Assembly (NCBI GenBank): GCA_028386065.3
Contig: JAKUCV010000453.1
Coordinates: forward strand, 1-64,000
DNA length: 64,000 bases
Direction of reading: 5' to 3'
Origin: Turnera subulata
Taxonomy: Eukaryota; Streptophyta; Magnoliopsida; Malpighiales; Passifloraceae
Shown: in pieces, positions 35,263-47,300 of the stretch
How the letters are laid out: the number at the start of each line of letters is the position of its first letter
Position numbering within the stretch: position 1 is the stretch's first letter
Notes under the pieces: generated by a model
What the model was told of the DNA's origin: nothing
What the model saw: the letters and a program-made list of their open reading frames with translations, nothing else
Database searches by the model: none
Translations under genes and position numbers: made by a program

Positions 35263-37439
35263 ATGCAGGAACCGATGGATTTGGGTCAATTACAGGATGT
35301 CATTAAGGACAGGGAATGTGGCACCAATGGCATCGTGGAGACAAAGGAGGAAATCTTGTCCAACTTCTTAAGCGATGATCACAAACACCCTGAACTTGAC
35401 CCTGGCAGTGCTCTTCAGGTGTTTCTTGATCACATCCCCATCAGTTCCATCCCTGGCATTAAAAACTCTCCTGGTACCAAATGTGAATATGCTTTGTGTG
35501 TCCTTTTTTCTTTTTTGTGCTTTCTGTATTTCATTAAGGACTTGGTAACAGTTCTTTGCTCATTCTTTTTTTACTTTGTTGTAGTTGTGGAATTGAGAGT
35601 GGAGGATAGTGTGAATGATGCTATACAATTTTTGTACGAAAAAGATGTTTTTGGTGCTCCTATTGCTGATGTTGCTGACCCTGATATCACAACTGGAAGA
35701 TTGCCAGATCGGTATGTGGGGTTCGTGGATTTTGCTCGTTTGGTTCTCTGGTCTCTTGAGGTATCTTATCTCTATTTCTACACCAACTTTGGCCCTTCTT
35801 TCACTGTATATTGCTGAGCAAAGAACTTCGCTATGCAAATTTTTCGTTGTTGAAGGAATGTAAGGAGAGTATACGAAGTGGAAAAAATGGTGAAGATAAG
35901 ACTGACAAGAGAAACTTCTTTACAATGCTTACACAGAATCCTCAAGTAGCAGAAACCAAGGTATGCATTTCACACTAACATCATTGCCTTTTCAAGTATT
36001 GGATGATGTTAACTAGTTACCGTTTCTCAAAAATGCGCTTCAAACCCGCACTTTTTTAGTCTATGTTGATCAATTGCACACTGCTGATGCAAGAATTTAT
36101 TGGTTGGATATCTACCACAATGGCTAAGAAATAGGTTTTTGTGTTCTTGCCAAATGGATAGGTGGGGCAATTGGCTAAATCATTTTTATGGGATCCCATT
36201 TTTCCCGTCCACTTGGACGATACACTATTTCGAGCTCTTTTGCTGCTTTCGAAGCACCGGCTGCATGTTGTGCCTGTGATTGACCGAACAAACTCTCAGG
36301 CTATTGGTTTTGTAACACAGGTAAACTGTCTTAGAATTCTACTGCTATCTTAGAATGCAGTGACTAGTATGTAAGACTTGTAGGAAGTGTGTAAATCCAG
36401 TACAGCAGTACTATTTCTTGTACACATTGCATATTTCTCTTCATTAGTAAGACTAGGAGTTATGTAAAACCTGTATACAGTACTATTCTGCGTTGACAAC
36501 TAATTGGTTGCACCTCTTAGAATGCAGTTGTCCAGTTACTGCTCCAATCAAGTGGGTTAGAGTGGTTTGACAGCATTGCAGATAAGGCTTTATCTAAATT
36601 CCGGTAAGTGCTGCCGCATCAGTAATCTCTTTCAATTCCTATCCTCTTGCAAGTACTGTGAAAATGTAGCTTCTTCCTGACCATATTTTTCACGCAGATT
36701 TGAAAATGAGGAACATCTCATTCTCGTGTATGAAAACCAGGGCCTAGAAGAAGCTCTTCACAGCCTGTGGGAAAGCCAAATTGGCGCCATTGCAGTTGTG
36801 AACCATGAAACTAAGAAGCTTGTGGGTTGCATAAGGAATAGCGACGTGTATCTTCTTCTGAGGAATGAAGAAATATTTAATGATATGAAGTAAGTTTGAT
36901 ACAAGATTTAACTTTGCATCCCTGGATATTTCCCAAGAAGCTAGTAACAAGTTGTCAGACTTTAGTTTACAAATGATTTCTCCATCCTGTTACGAATCCT
37001 CAAAGGTCAAAACTTTAACTTAGTTCTTATGCGTGTTTGTGATAAGCACAGGGGTATGAGCGCAAAGGATTTTGTTCACATGAAAATGGACAATAAAGCC
37101 TCCGATCCGACCATTGAGCAAAACCTGGGGGCCCTTTTTTCTGCTGGGATTCTTCGTTTAAGCTACAGCTTCCTTCCAAGAATGGACTCACCTGTCACCA
37201 TCAAAAGGAGCAACACCCTGAAGCAGGCCATGACGAATCTAGTCGAGTCTAAAGGAAGTTTTAGCTTTATTGTGGATGGTTCTCACAGACCAACTGGTGT
37301 GCTCACATTGAAAGACATAATTGTTCAATTTGCCCCACCATGTATGGATTCCAACTTTCAAGGGGGTGGATTCTTTGAATCAGCTCTAGAACAGGCAGGA
37401 TGCAGGATCAAAAAGGGAACCATTGTCCGTAATCGTTAA
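35263..37439 (+). CDS. four-CBS-domain SnRK1 gamma-type protein (KING1-like)
   Basis: 437-residue protein with the four-CBS layout of AMPK/SNF1 gamma subunits, closest in plan to plant KING1-type proteins. Exons: 35263-35473, 35585-35760, 35856-35960, 36162-36320, 36521-36603, 36698-36889, 37052-37439; GT-AG, all in frame. CBS1 (about 60-130) has VEDSVNDAIQFLYEKDVFGAPI and YVGFVDF; CBS2 (about 175-235) has LFRALLLLSKHRLHVVPV; CBS3 (about 265-320) has GLEEALHSLWESQIGAIAVV; CBS4 (about 350-415) has LKQAMTNLVESKGSFSFIV and GVLTLKDII. The tail GGGFFESALEQAGC is characteristic of one plant subgroup. Whether it binds a SnRK1 kinase or nucleotides cannot be read from sequence. An ATG five codons later and an out-of-frame ATG at 35234 leave the exact start slightly open. 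No transit or signal peptide is evident. Confidence 0.9.
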
Positions 37440-37771
37440 ATTATTTGGTGCTCAGACTGGGAACTCCCTCACTGTGCTTTCAAACAATGATTGAAATATA
37501 ATTATATGACCTATCTAGCGACAAAATTTTGCATTTAAAGCAAGGAGAGCATAAAAAGTTTTGAACCCCATTGTTTTTCATGATACGGCACTGCCTATCG
37601 ATCAGGTATCAGTTCGCCATACTACAGTTTATCCAAATTCTGACTTAGAGAGGAAAGAAAGAAAAGAAAAGGAGTGGAGTGTCTACGCTAGAGTAATGGA
37701 ACAAACGAAACCTCCTCGAGCATTGTCCTATATCTAACATAAACCAAGTACTTCGTCAAACATAGATGAAA

Positions 37772-37801
37772 CTAGCAGCTTACCCGCGCTTCGCTGCCGG
37801 A
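37772..37801 (-). mobile_element. candidate Helitron 3' terminus
   Basis: On the minus strand CCGGCAGCGAAGCGCGGG forms a short GC-rich hairpin. TAAGCTG and then CTAG follow, with T as the next base. That is the Helitron layout: hairpin about 10 nt before a CTRR end, inserted at A/T. The TC 5' end, which would lie to the right on the plus strand, was not located. Confidence 0.45.
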
Positions 37802-37840
37802 AAAAAAGAGTATCTTTTTCATATATACAATAATTCATCA

Positions 37841-37940
37841 TTTAGCGTCTCACTTGAAATACAATTTTGTTTACTAAATAGATTCACGCCTTTAGTGTCT
37901 CACTTGAAATACAATTTTGTTTACTAAATAGATTCACGCC
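37841..37940. repeat. 50-bp direct tandem duplication
   Basis: Two adjacent 50-bp copies beginning TTTAG(C/T)GTCTCACTTGAAA at 37841 and 37891, differing at one base. They lie inside the presumed Helitron body. Confidence 0.9.
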
Positions 37941-39482
37941 TTCAATCATTCAATTCTTGGTTTGATGCATAAGCTCCGTTGTAAAATCATGAGGCACCAC
38001 TGACATATAATATACAATTAAGGAAAGTATTCAATAGAAAAACATAGGAGCCCATTCTCAATAACTATTTGTACTTTTACTTCAAGGTAAAGAACAAAAG
38101 ATTTAGATCGAGATATATAGGTGTGAAGGCTAACAATCTCTTCTAATTATACACTTTTCTTCAGTTTAAACAGTAGTTGTCCATGGTTGATAAATTTATT
38201 ACTTTAGCATAGCTGGTCATTGATATTTAGTTAGATACAAAATGAATAGAGATACCTAGCTTCTTCAGGCATATGATTACATGATGCAATTCCTTCAATA
38301 TTGTTAGAAAATGCCTTATAATATAGTTAGTTACCACTTGGATTATACTTCTTTATAAACAATATTGATAGATAGATATGATTATTTTGCAACACCAAAA
38401 TAATATAATTCCAGATATTATCAGCTACATTTTTTAATTTATACAAAGCAAGAAATTAAATACTAAAAGATTTTAGCAGGATGGATCTCGGAAATCAAGC
38501 ATCTCATTGTTGTATGTGGCTAATAAACAAAAAAAACTGTTGAGACAAAAATCATTTAGTCTAATATGAAATAACAGAGTTTTTTTTTTTAACATAAATA
38601 ACAGAGTCACAATACATCTTTTTGCATAAAAGAAAGATACATCCATTTCAAAAAATTTTCATAAGACAATAAGACAAATTAAGTTGCTGCATAGCCAAAT
38701 CAAACTTTCAAGTTAATTTCTAGATTTAAACTGCAATATAATATGCAAACAAAAGTCGATCTTTTGGCATCAATAGCTTTTGACAGAGCCTTGGTCTTCC
38801 TCTTGCCATTTTTTTCCATAAAATTACAAAACAAAAGGCAGAGTTAACATCAATATCGGAAGGACTTGGATCTATTTGCAGTGCTAAAGAAACCGATTCA
38901 CCTCACTCGATTAACTCTGAGACCTTATTTTTTTAAAAAAAATATTAACTCCGTAACCTAATTAGTAGGAGAACGAACCAAATACGTTTGTTGATACACG
39001 TTGTTGTATTCCATAGTAACCACTTATGGTTGCAGCTCTGCATCTTTTTTTTTCTTTTTTCTTTCTTCCTTTTCCAAAAGAAATTACAGTTGTTGATTAA
39101 GTGTAAAGAATCAGAAAAATCAAAAAGGAAATTATTCATCTTTATTCATAACAGAAGTAATAATACTAATCATAGATTTCAGTTACTAAAGAACACCAAT
39201 TACAACTATAAAAATTTTGAGTTTGATACTGCTACTATAATTTGAAAAGAAGACAAATCGCTTGCTGCAAGCTCTCCTATAGTCTCTTGTGCCGTGTCCT
39301 GCTGAGACTTTAACTATTGTTAATGAATAAAGCATATGAGAAATAAATATGTTAGGACGGAAAGTAACAATCCTCACCAACGCTTCTTCATCAATACAAA
39401 GCAAAACATGACAGACTGAAACGGAAGCTTTTGCAAAATTCTTGTCGTAATTTTTTACCTGCATGCAACTTATTGAATTTTC

Positions 39483-39604
39483 TTCAATTATTTCAGTGAA
39501 AACAAACAATTCAATATCTAGAAAAAATCAAACACCCATGAAGTTCAATTATTTCAGTGAAAACAAATAGTTCAATATCTACGAAAAAATCATAACACCC
39601 ATAA
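39483..39604. repeat. 61-bp direct tandem duplication
   Basis: Two copies start TTCAATTATTTCAGTGAAAA at 39483 and 39544, with a few substitutions between them. Confidence 0.85.
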
Positions 39605-39723
39605 AGTTTAGGACAAATAACAAAAATAAAATGGTAAACCGTTATAGAATTCTTAATGTGGCTTGATAACATAAATTATGACCCAATATTCAAATGTTGG
39701 GTTGCAGGAAGGGTTGGGCAAGA

Positions 39724-40305
39724 TGTTAGGTGTGGGCTGAATTTTTTGTCAAAGAAGTTAGGCATGGTTGTTGCAGCCGAAGAAGAAAAATGAAGAAAAG
39801 GTTGCACACCATGATTGACTGCAACAATGGTTGAAAGAAAAAATGAGGTAGGTGCAACAATTTTTGAAGGAGAATGAAGTTTCATGCCTATATAAAGGCA
39901 TGAAGTTCATGGCCAAAGAACACACAACTCATAGAAGAGAAGGTGAGTGTGAGGTAGAGGAGAATACGCAGAGAAGAGAAGAAAGTGAGAGGGAAAGAGA
40001 GAGGGAGAGAGAAAGAAAATTTAGTCCTTCTATTTTTAGGAAGAAGAAGTTTAGTCCTTCTACATCTTAGAAGTGCCAAAACAGTCCCTCTTATTTAGTG
40101 AGTGACAAAATAGTGAGAAAATACTTTTGAGGTATTCTTGGGAAACACTATTTGTGGGATACTATCTCTCTTTGTTAAGACTAATATTCTTATATTAGTG
40201 GAAATTTTGAAGATCGTGGACGTAGGCAAGATTAAGGCCGAAACCACGTTAAATTCTTTGTGTCTCCTTTTATTTTTCACGAATCTTTTGCAGTTTTTCC
40301 CAACA
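39724..40305 (+). repeat. 5' LTR of the gag-only copia element
   Basis: 582 bp. The TATA box CTATATAAA sits in and beside the loop of a 9-bp inverted repeat, TTCATGCCT/AGGCATGAA (39881-39904). A GA-rich leader (about 39960-40018) follows it. Confidence 0.9.
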
Positions 40306-40341
40306 ACTGGTAGCGGAGCACGGGTTCGATAAAGGTTCGCG

Positions 40342-41803
40342 ATGGCAGTTTCAGGCACAAAGTTTGAGGTGGAGCAGTTTGATGGCAAGAAGGATTTTAG
40401 TCTCTGGCAAAGCAACATTAAAGATCTGTTGGTGTAGCAGGGGCTGATGAAGACGCTCTTTGGCAAGGAGAAAAAGCCAAAGGACATGAAGGATGAAGAT
40501 TGGGAGGAGCTCGAGCAGCGAGCTGTCAGTACCATCAGATTGACTCTTGCGCCCAATGTGAAGTACAGTGTCATGGACGAGACAAGTCCGGTGGAGCTGA
40601 TGAAGAAATTGGAAGATATCTACATGTCGAAGTCACCTACAAACCGATTGTTCATGAAGAAGGAGTTGTACCAGTTAAAGATGCAGCAAGGTACACATGT
40701 AGTAGATCACATCAATCGATTTAATAAATTGATTAAGGAGTTGGCTAGCATTGATGTGACCTATGAAGAAGANGTGACCTATGAAGAAGAGGATAAGGCC
40801 CTGATGTTGTTGATGTCTCTTCCACATTCATATGATAATTTGAGGAATTCATTGTGTGTTGGGAAGCAGACTCTTTCAGTTGCAGATGTGACAGCAGTAC
40901 TAATGGAGAATTTCAAGTTGAACCAGTCTAGTAGCGATACAGGTGAAGATATCGCTGTAGCAGAAGTTAACCGTGGCAGGGGCCCGTCACGGTCTAATAG
41001 ATTTGGAAACAAATTTTAGATCTGGTTCGAGAGGAAGAACAGATTATAATGATAAGGAGTGCTACTATTGTCACAAGAAGGGGCATATCCAATTTTATTG
41101 TGAGCAGATGAAGAAGGATATGGAAGAACTGAAGAAAAATCGCAAAAAGCCTGGCGAAACTGCAATTGTTGAAGATGACTCTGATGGTGAATTTTTCTTG
41201 GTACAAGAAAGTAAAGGTGATCAGACTGATGATTCATGGATTTTAGATTCTGCCTGTTCATTTCATATTTGTGCAAATAAGGAGTGGTTTAGTAGTTACA
41301 AGCCTTGTAGTAATGGAGAGTCAGTAGTTTTGGCAGATAATCATGAATTTAAAATTCGTGGTGTTGGTAGTGTGAAAATGAAGATGCATGACGGCTTTGT
41401 GAAGACATTTGGTGATGTGAGGCACGTGCCGGAGCTTGGAAGAAATTTAATTTTCCTGGGTAGACTTGATTCGAGAGGATGTGGATTTTCTTCTCGAGGT
41501 GGAGTTTTGAAGGTTACAAAAGGCGCCTTGGTAATTATGAAGGGGGAATTGATGCAAAAGAACCTTTACAAGTTAATTGGAAGTGCAGTGAAGAGCAGTA
41601 TGAAGGTTGAGGCTTGTGCAGAGTCAGGCATAAAGCAGAACATTATTGCATCCAACAAAAGGAAGGTTGGTTTTGCAATGATGACGTGTAGCAGTGAAGG
41701 TAGCCATACACCAGCATGTAGAACACTGAAGCAGATATGGGTCAAGAAGACAAAAATTATGAAGAACGTCAAGTGCAATTCAACCCAAGGCGGAGATTGT
41801 TAG
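40342..41803 (+). pseudogene. broken copia gag and partial protease
   Basis: Copia Gag-like frame from ATG 40342. Order: the N-terminal gag start (FEVEQFDGKKDFSLW), an in-frame TAG at about 40436, then the UBN2-type gag core to 41019. A one-base frameshift in a T run near 41018 moves the frame to the CCHC zinc knuckle (CYYC...GH...C, about 41068-41101) and the aspartic-protease motif WILDSACSFH. After the short block NLYKLIGSA the frame runs straight into a 3' leader-like tail, with no integrase. An ambiguous base (N, 40773) sits between two copies of GTGACCTATGAAGAAGA. The tail text suggests that pol was lost as one internal block. Confidence 0.9.
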
Positions 41804-42378
41804 GTGTGGGCTGAATTTTTTGGTCAAAGAAGTTGGGCATGATTGTTGCAGCCGAAGAAGAAAAATGAAGAAAAGGTTGCACACCATGATTGACTGCAAC
41901 AATGGTTGAAAGAAAAAATGAGGTAGGTGCAGCAATTTTTGAAGGAGAATGAAGCTTCATGCCTATATAAAGGCATGAAGTTCATGGCCAAAGAACACAC
42001 AACTCACAGAAGAGAAGGTGAGTGTGAGGTAGAGGAGAATACGCAGAGAAGAGAAGAAAGTGAGAGGGAAAGAGAGAGGGAGAGAGAAAAATATTTAATC
42101 CTTCTATTTTTAGGAAGAAGAAGTTTAGTCCTTCTAAATTTTAAAAGTGACAAAACAGTCCCTTTTATTTAGTGAGTGACAAAATAGTGAGAAAATACTT
42201 TTGTGGTATTCTTGGGAAACACTATTTGTGGGATACTATCTCTCTTTGTTAAGACTAATATTTTTATATTAGTGGAAGTTTTGAAGATTGTGGACGTAGG
42301 CAAGATTAAGGCCGAACCACGTTAAATTCTTTGTGTCTCCTTTTATTTTTCGCGAATCTTTTGCAGTTTTTCCAAACA
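41798..42378 (+). repeat. 3' LTR of the gag-only copia element
   Basis: 581 bp, matching the 5' LTR. The TATA-loop inverted repeat is 10 bp here (CTTCATGCCT/AGGCATGAAG, 41955-41980). Confidence 0.9.
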
Positions 42379-42383
42379 CAAGA

Positions 42384-42676
42384 TATGGTTTAAGAATTTC
42401 AAATTTGGATTCTTTCGATAACCTCGACAGTTCTGCTTTCAGTTTGGTTAGTTTTGAAAATCTTTTTGTTCTTCAATGATTATAGAGTAAGAAAGAGTTG
42501 CTTAAACTGTGCTTGCCCAAATCCACTGCAACAGAGTACTTGTTACTTAACTCATTCTTACAAAAATAACCTTTCATAAATTAAAATATTGAAAAAAGCT
42601 GTTGTAAATGAGCAAAATAGTAATGGACAAACAAATAAAGCACTTCACTTCTATAAAAAGCTGTTGTGAATGAGCT
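42384..42676. other. host DNA between the gag-only copia and the LINE
   Basis: Contains a 63-bp-offset direct repeat of GCTGTTGT(A/G)AATGAGC (42598 and 42661). The right copy is cut by the LINE insertion. No gene. Confidence 0.5.
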
Positions 42677-42756
42677 AAATAGTAACGATTCTAAGAACTG
42701 AAAATTAATTTTACCTGTTGGGTTCGCTCCTTTGCTGCATAACTACTACCTACATG

Positions 42757-43961
42757 TTGCCCAACAGCCCATCAATGACGTCATCCCCAACAGCCTCGAA
42801 CACTAAACAACCCCCGGCGGCCACCGCTGGTGACTCTGACCACAGGGAAGGTGACAAAAGCAACAAGAAGATCAAGAGAAAAGACCCTGAGTTTCCTTCT
42901 GGAGAAATGCAAGATACCCCATGGAAGAACCAAAAGCATCGTACATGACCATGCTTACGGCAGACCGAGTCGACTTGGAACAGGACGAGGTATGGGAAGA
43001 TGAAGACCCGCCAGAGGTGGAGGAAGGAGATATCGTCTTCTACGAGGACGACGAGGGGCCAAGGATGGAGCTCAGTGATGCTTTCAAGACCAGACTTCGC
43101 AAACCGTGGGAGAATGCGGTAATTGTGAAGCGAATTTGCAGATCTATGGGCTACAAGGTCCTTAAGGCCAAGATCCAACAACTATGGAAACCAAGAGGGC
43201 CTTTTCACCTCATTGATCTTGAGCATAATTTTTTCATCGTCCGGTTCATGAACAGAGAAGATATGCTCCATGCTACTCTGGATGGGCCCTGGACGATCTT
43301 TGGCAGTGCTCTATCTGTGCACCCATGGTCAGCGAACTTCAAAGCTACGGAGGGGACCGTGGACAGAGCCGCTGTTTGGGTGAGATTCCCGGGGATACCC
43401 GTAGATCGATACCACCCGCGCATTCTACAGGGATTAGGAAGCATGCTAGGCCAAACCATCAAGGTTGATGAACATACACTGAAGACGGAAAGGGGACAAT
43501 TCGCCAAGGTTGCTGTAGCTATAGACCTGACCAAGCCACTGAAAGGGGTTGTTAAGTTGGATGAGGACTCTTTCAAAGTGGTTTATGAGGGGTTTCCGAT
43601 AATATGCTTTGAGTGTGGCAAAGCTGGGCATGAGCAAGAACGATGCCCACACAGGAGAGTGGAGGAGGGCAGTTCAAACCCAAACCCCCCAGCAACTCCA
43701 GCAGCTCTGACGCCTCGCGAGCAAGAGACCTCCAGACCCTCACCTGCTACTTCCCGGAAACCGGTTGTCGGTGAATGGATGGTTGTCCCCACGAGGACCA
43801 GAAGGCCGGTAAGGCAGTATCCACCCAACACTAACCCAGGTGACAATCCCATTCCTTCCCGTTCTGGCCCAATCAATAGGTTTGCACCTCTAGCCAATCC
43901 ATTTGCAACTGAACCCACCTCGTCTCTACAAGGCCAACCTGTGGCACAACCCCATTCATAA
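42757..43961 (+). pseudogene. LINE ORF1 (DUF4283 / CCHC), frameshifted
   Basis: Nucleic-acid-binding ORF1 of a plant L1. The start region (MLPNSPSMTSSP) and a lysine-rich stretch (KSNKKIKRKDPEF) read in one frame. A one-base loss in an A run at about 42933 moves the rest, from ASYMTMLTADRVDLEQDE, to the next frame. The DUF4283 core spans roughly 43100-43420 (NAVIVKRICRSMGYKVL ... MLHATLDGPWTIFG). A CCHC knuckle (CFECGKAGHEQERC) lies at 43608-43649. The proline- and serine-rich tail ends at a stop at 43961, and similar low-complexity text continues to about 44330. Confidence 0.92.
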
Positions 43962-44339
43962 CTCAACCTTCAATCTATGTTCTTCACTGCCCAATCTACC
44001 AAGCTAGCCAAACAGCAAGCACAAAAAGCCAAAGCAGCCCAAAAGAAAAGCTACTCAAACCAGAAAGCCCAAACCCCGACTCAACGCCCACCCCTTAAGG
44101 ACGTCTCAAACCAGTCCCCCCACTCCAACCAAGGCTCATCTTCTACCACACCCAGTTCCTCCAAGACCCCAGCCCTTACCCCTTCTATGGAGACCCCCCA
44201 CATTAAAATTAAACGACAACCTTCAGCATACAAAACCCCCCAGACCAAACACACAGCCACCACCTTCAAAGATGCTGATCATACTATAGTGGTTTGTACA
44301 CCCAACTTCCCTCCACCTGCAACGTCCCATTCCGCGAGT

Positions 44340-47300
44340 GTCCTAAAGCGCAAGTTTAGACCGGTGATTTGTGTTATTGTTGAACCCAGAATTAGTGCTA
44401 ACAATGCTACACGGGTGATACAGAGGACGGGATTTAGAAACTCACATAGATTAGAGACACGTGGATTTGCCGAAGGGGTATGGGTGCTTTGGAATGAAGA
44501 CGTAGTGGCAGTTTCAATTATTCATACTCACCCCCAGTTTACCCACTTACGAGCAACAATAAACAATGAGTCCTTCCTTGTGACTGCAATTTATGGATGC
44601 CCACGAGAGAAATGGAGAAAAATTCTTTAGAAAAATTTAGAGACTCTAAGCCAGGAGTGTCTGATCCATGGGTACTCATAGGAGATTTCAATGCAGTACT
44701 TCGTGGCGAGGAGAAGAGACACAGTAATGGCAGGGCAGGCATAGGCAACCATTTGTTCCAGTTATGTGTGGATAACTATCATTTACTTGATTTGAGCTTC
44801 ACAGGAGCCAAGTACACCTTCTCACGTGGAGGCTACCTAGCTAGATTGGACAGAGCCTTAGTAAATGAGGGGTGGTTCCACAAGTATCCCAACTCCTCTG
44901 TAACTCATCTTCCGCATATTTGCTCAAACCACAGGCAAATTTTGCTTCAATTGGAGGGCCCAGGTGACGCACATAGGGGAGACAAGGAATTTAAATTCCA
45001 AGCTACCTGGCTATTACATGTTGACTTTAACGGACTGGTAAAGAACTCATGGAGTCCGCATAATAACTTTGAGGAAGCGCAACATGGATTCACAAAAGAA
45101 GCCACACAGTGGAATTCTGAGGTTTTTGGAAGTATACATAGAAGAAAATATAGACTGTTGGCTCGCATAGGTGGTATCCAGTGATTCTTGGAAACTAAGA
45201 AGTCCAAATTCCTTGAAGACCTGGAACTCGAATTAAGGTTAGAGCTTGACAGTGCCTCCTTAAAGAGGAATTTGTCTGGGCACAACGAGCTAGAATTAAC
45301 TGGATACAAGCTGGTGACCGGAACACCTCATACTTTCACGCTGCCACTATCGTGAAAAGAAGAAGTAATAAAATTGAGAAACTCAAAGATGAAAGGGGCG
45401 AATGGCAGTATGACCAAGAATCACTAAGGGGTTTAGCTGTTCGACACTTCCAACAACTTTATACTGAGGAAGGTGCATCATCCATCCCACACCCTCGGCA
45501 GGGCCTCTTCCCACCCTACGACGAAGAGCTGTTGAAGAGGCTGAAAAGTCCCATCTCAGAGCCAGAGGTCAAAGAGGCATTATTCCAGAAGGGGCCCCTC
45601 AAAGCACCCGGGCCAGACGGCCTTCATGCCTTGTTCTTCCAATCTCAATGGGAGACAGTGAACCACAACCTGGTAGATATGATAAAAAAGGTTTTCATGG
45701 ATGGGACTTGGGGGCACAAGCTCAATGAGACAACCATCACCCTTATACTGAAAGTGCAACGACCACAAACAATCCAGCAGTTTAGGCCTATAAGCCTCTA
45801 CAATGTCCCCTACAAAACATTGTCCAAGGTGCTAGTTAATAGGCTCAAACCCCACCTCAAAAAGATTATGGCGCTGACCCAATGTAGCTTTGTTTCGGGT
45901 CGGCAGATCACGGATAACATCGTGATAGTGTAAGAGGTCGCACACACAATGAGGAAAAAACAAGGGGAATCCGGGTTCATGGCCATTAAAGTCAATTTAG
46001 AAAAGGCCTACGATCAGCTCAGGTGGAGCTTCATTCAAGACACGTTGCATGACATTGGCTTCCCCCAGAAATTCATTGACGTGGTGATGAATTGTGCAAC
46101 TACACCAACTCTCAGAATTAATTGGAATGGCCAATGTTCGGACTACTTCCATCCCAGCAGGGGCATAAGACAGGGAGATCCCCTATCTCCTTACCTATTT
46201 GTGTTATGCATGGAACGGCTAGGCCATTTAATATAACAGGCTGTGCATCAGGGGAGCTGGATTCCAATCACTTTGAGTAGAGGAGGACCAAGACTATCCT
46301 ATGTATTCTTTGCAGACGATCTGGTTCTTTTTGTGCAAGCAAGCTTGCATCAGGTATGGGTGATTACTGATTGTTTAGATGAGTTTTGCTCTTGGTCTGG
46401 GCAGAGAGTCAGTAAGGAGAAAACAAGGATTTTTATATCTCCAAACATACCCAAGGAACGGGCAAGAAGCCTTAGCAAGGCCTCGGGTTTCAAACTCACA
46501 AGGGACCTAGAAAAGTACCTTGGTGTCCCTGTTCTTAATGGGAGGGTAACAAAGAAAACCTTCTCACATATTATAGAGAAAGTGCAACAGAGGTTGAATG
46601 GGTGGCAGTCCAAGCATTTATCTTTGGCTGGGCGAATTACCCTCACCAAGTCAGTAATTTCAGCACTCCCTTCCTATACAATGCAGAAGTGCAGGTTACC
46701 AAGGGCCATTTGTGATCAGGTTGACAAATTAGCCAGAGCCTTTATTTGGGGAGGTTCTGAAACCCAGCGGAAAACTCACCTTCTTAATTGGAACCAGTTG
46801 TGCATGCCAAAGGAGAATGGGGGTATTAGATTGCGACCGATGAGGAAAGTCAATGACGCCCTCATCATGAAGATGGCTTGGCGACTACTCACCTCTCCAG
46901 ATGACTTATGGGCTCAAGTCCTCAGGGCAAAATATATCAGGATAGCGGAGATACTACCCCACAAAGTTAAGAAAAGAGCAGGTTCGAATTTTTGGCTAGC
47001 GATTTGCAGCGTGTGGACAGAATTTTTTCAAATGGTAGGATGGGATCTCGGAAATGGCCAGAAGGTGAAGTTCTGGCAGGACGCGTGGCTAGATCAGGAC
47101 TATCCTCTCTTTGAACTTGTCACACATCCTCTCCCCCCTAACCTACTAGCATACCGTGTGACTGACATGGTCACAAGGGATGACGAGTGGGACTGGAATA
47201 TTATCTCCCGATATCTAAATCCAGAAATCGGTACCAATATTTGGGCTGTAATCCCTCCGAACTCTAATTAAGAGGAGGATAGGCTGAATTGGTTTCCATA

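Larger units (their letters stand above)
37440..39718. other. intergenic, AT-rich, probable Helitron remnant
   Basis: No gene. Contains a candidate Helitron 3' terminus (37772-37801) and two short tandem duplications described separately. Open frames here (for example 39186-39509) lack domains. Confidence 0.4.
39724..42378 (+). mobile_element. gag-only (TR-GAG-like) Ty1/copia element
   Basis: 2655-bp element flanked by target duplication CAAGA (39719-39723 and 42379-42383). LTRs of 582 and 581 bp (39724-40305, 41798-42378) start TGTTAGGTGTGGG and end in CAACA/AAACA; I count about twenty differences. A PBS-like TGGTAGCGGAGC follows the 5' LTR (from 40308). The PPT-like AAGGCGGAGAT precedes the 3' LTR. 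The interior encodes gag and the start of protease only; integrase, RT and RNase H are absent. It is therefore non-autonomous, by internal deletion or as a gag-only lineage. It lies between the CBS gene and the LINE. Confidence 0.93.
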
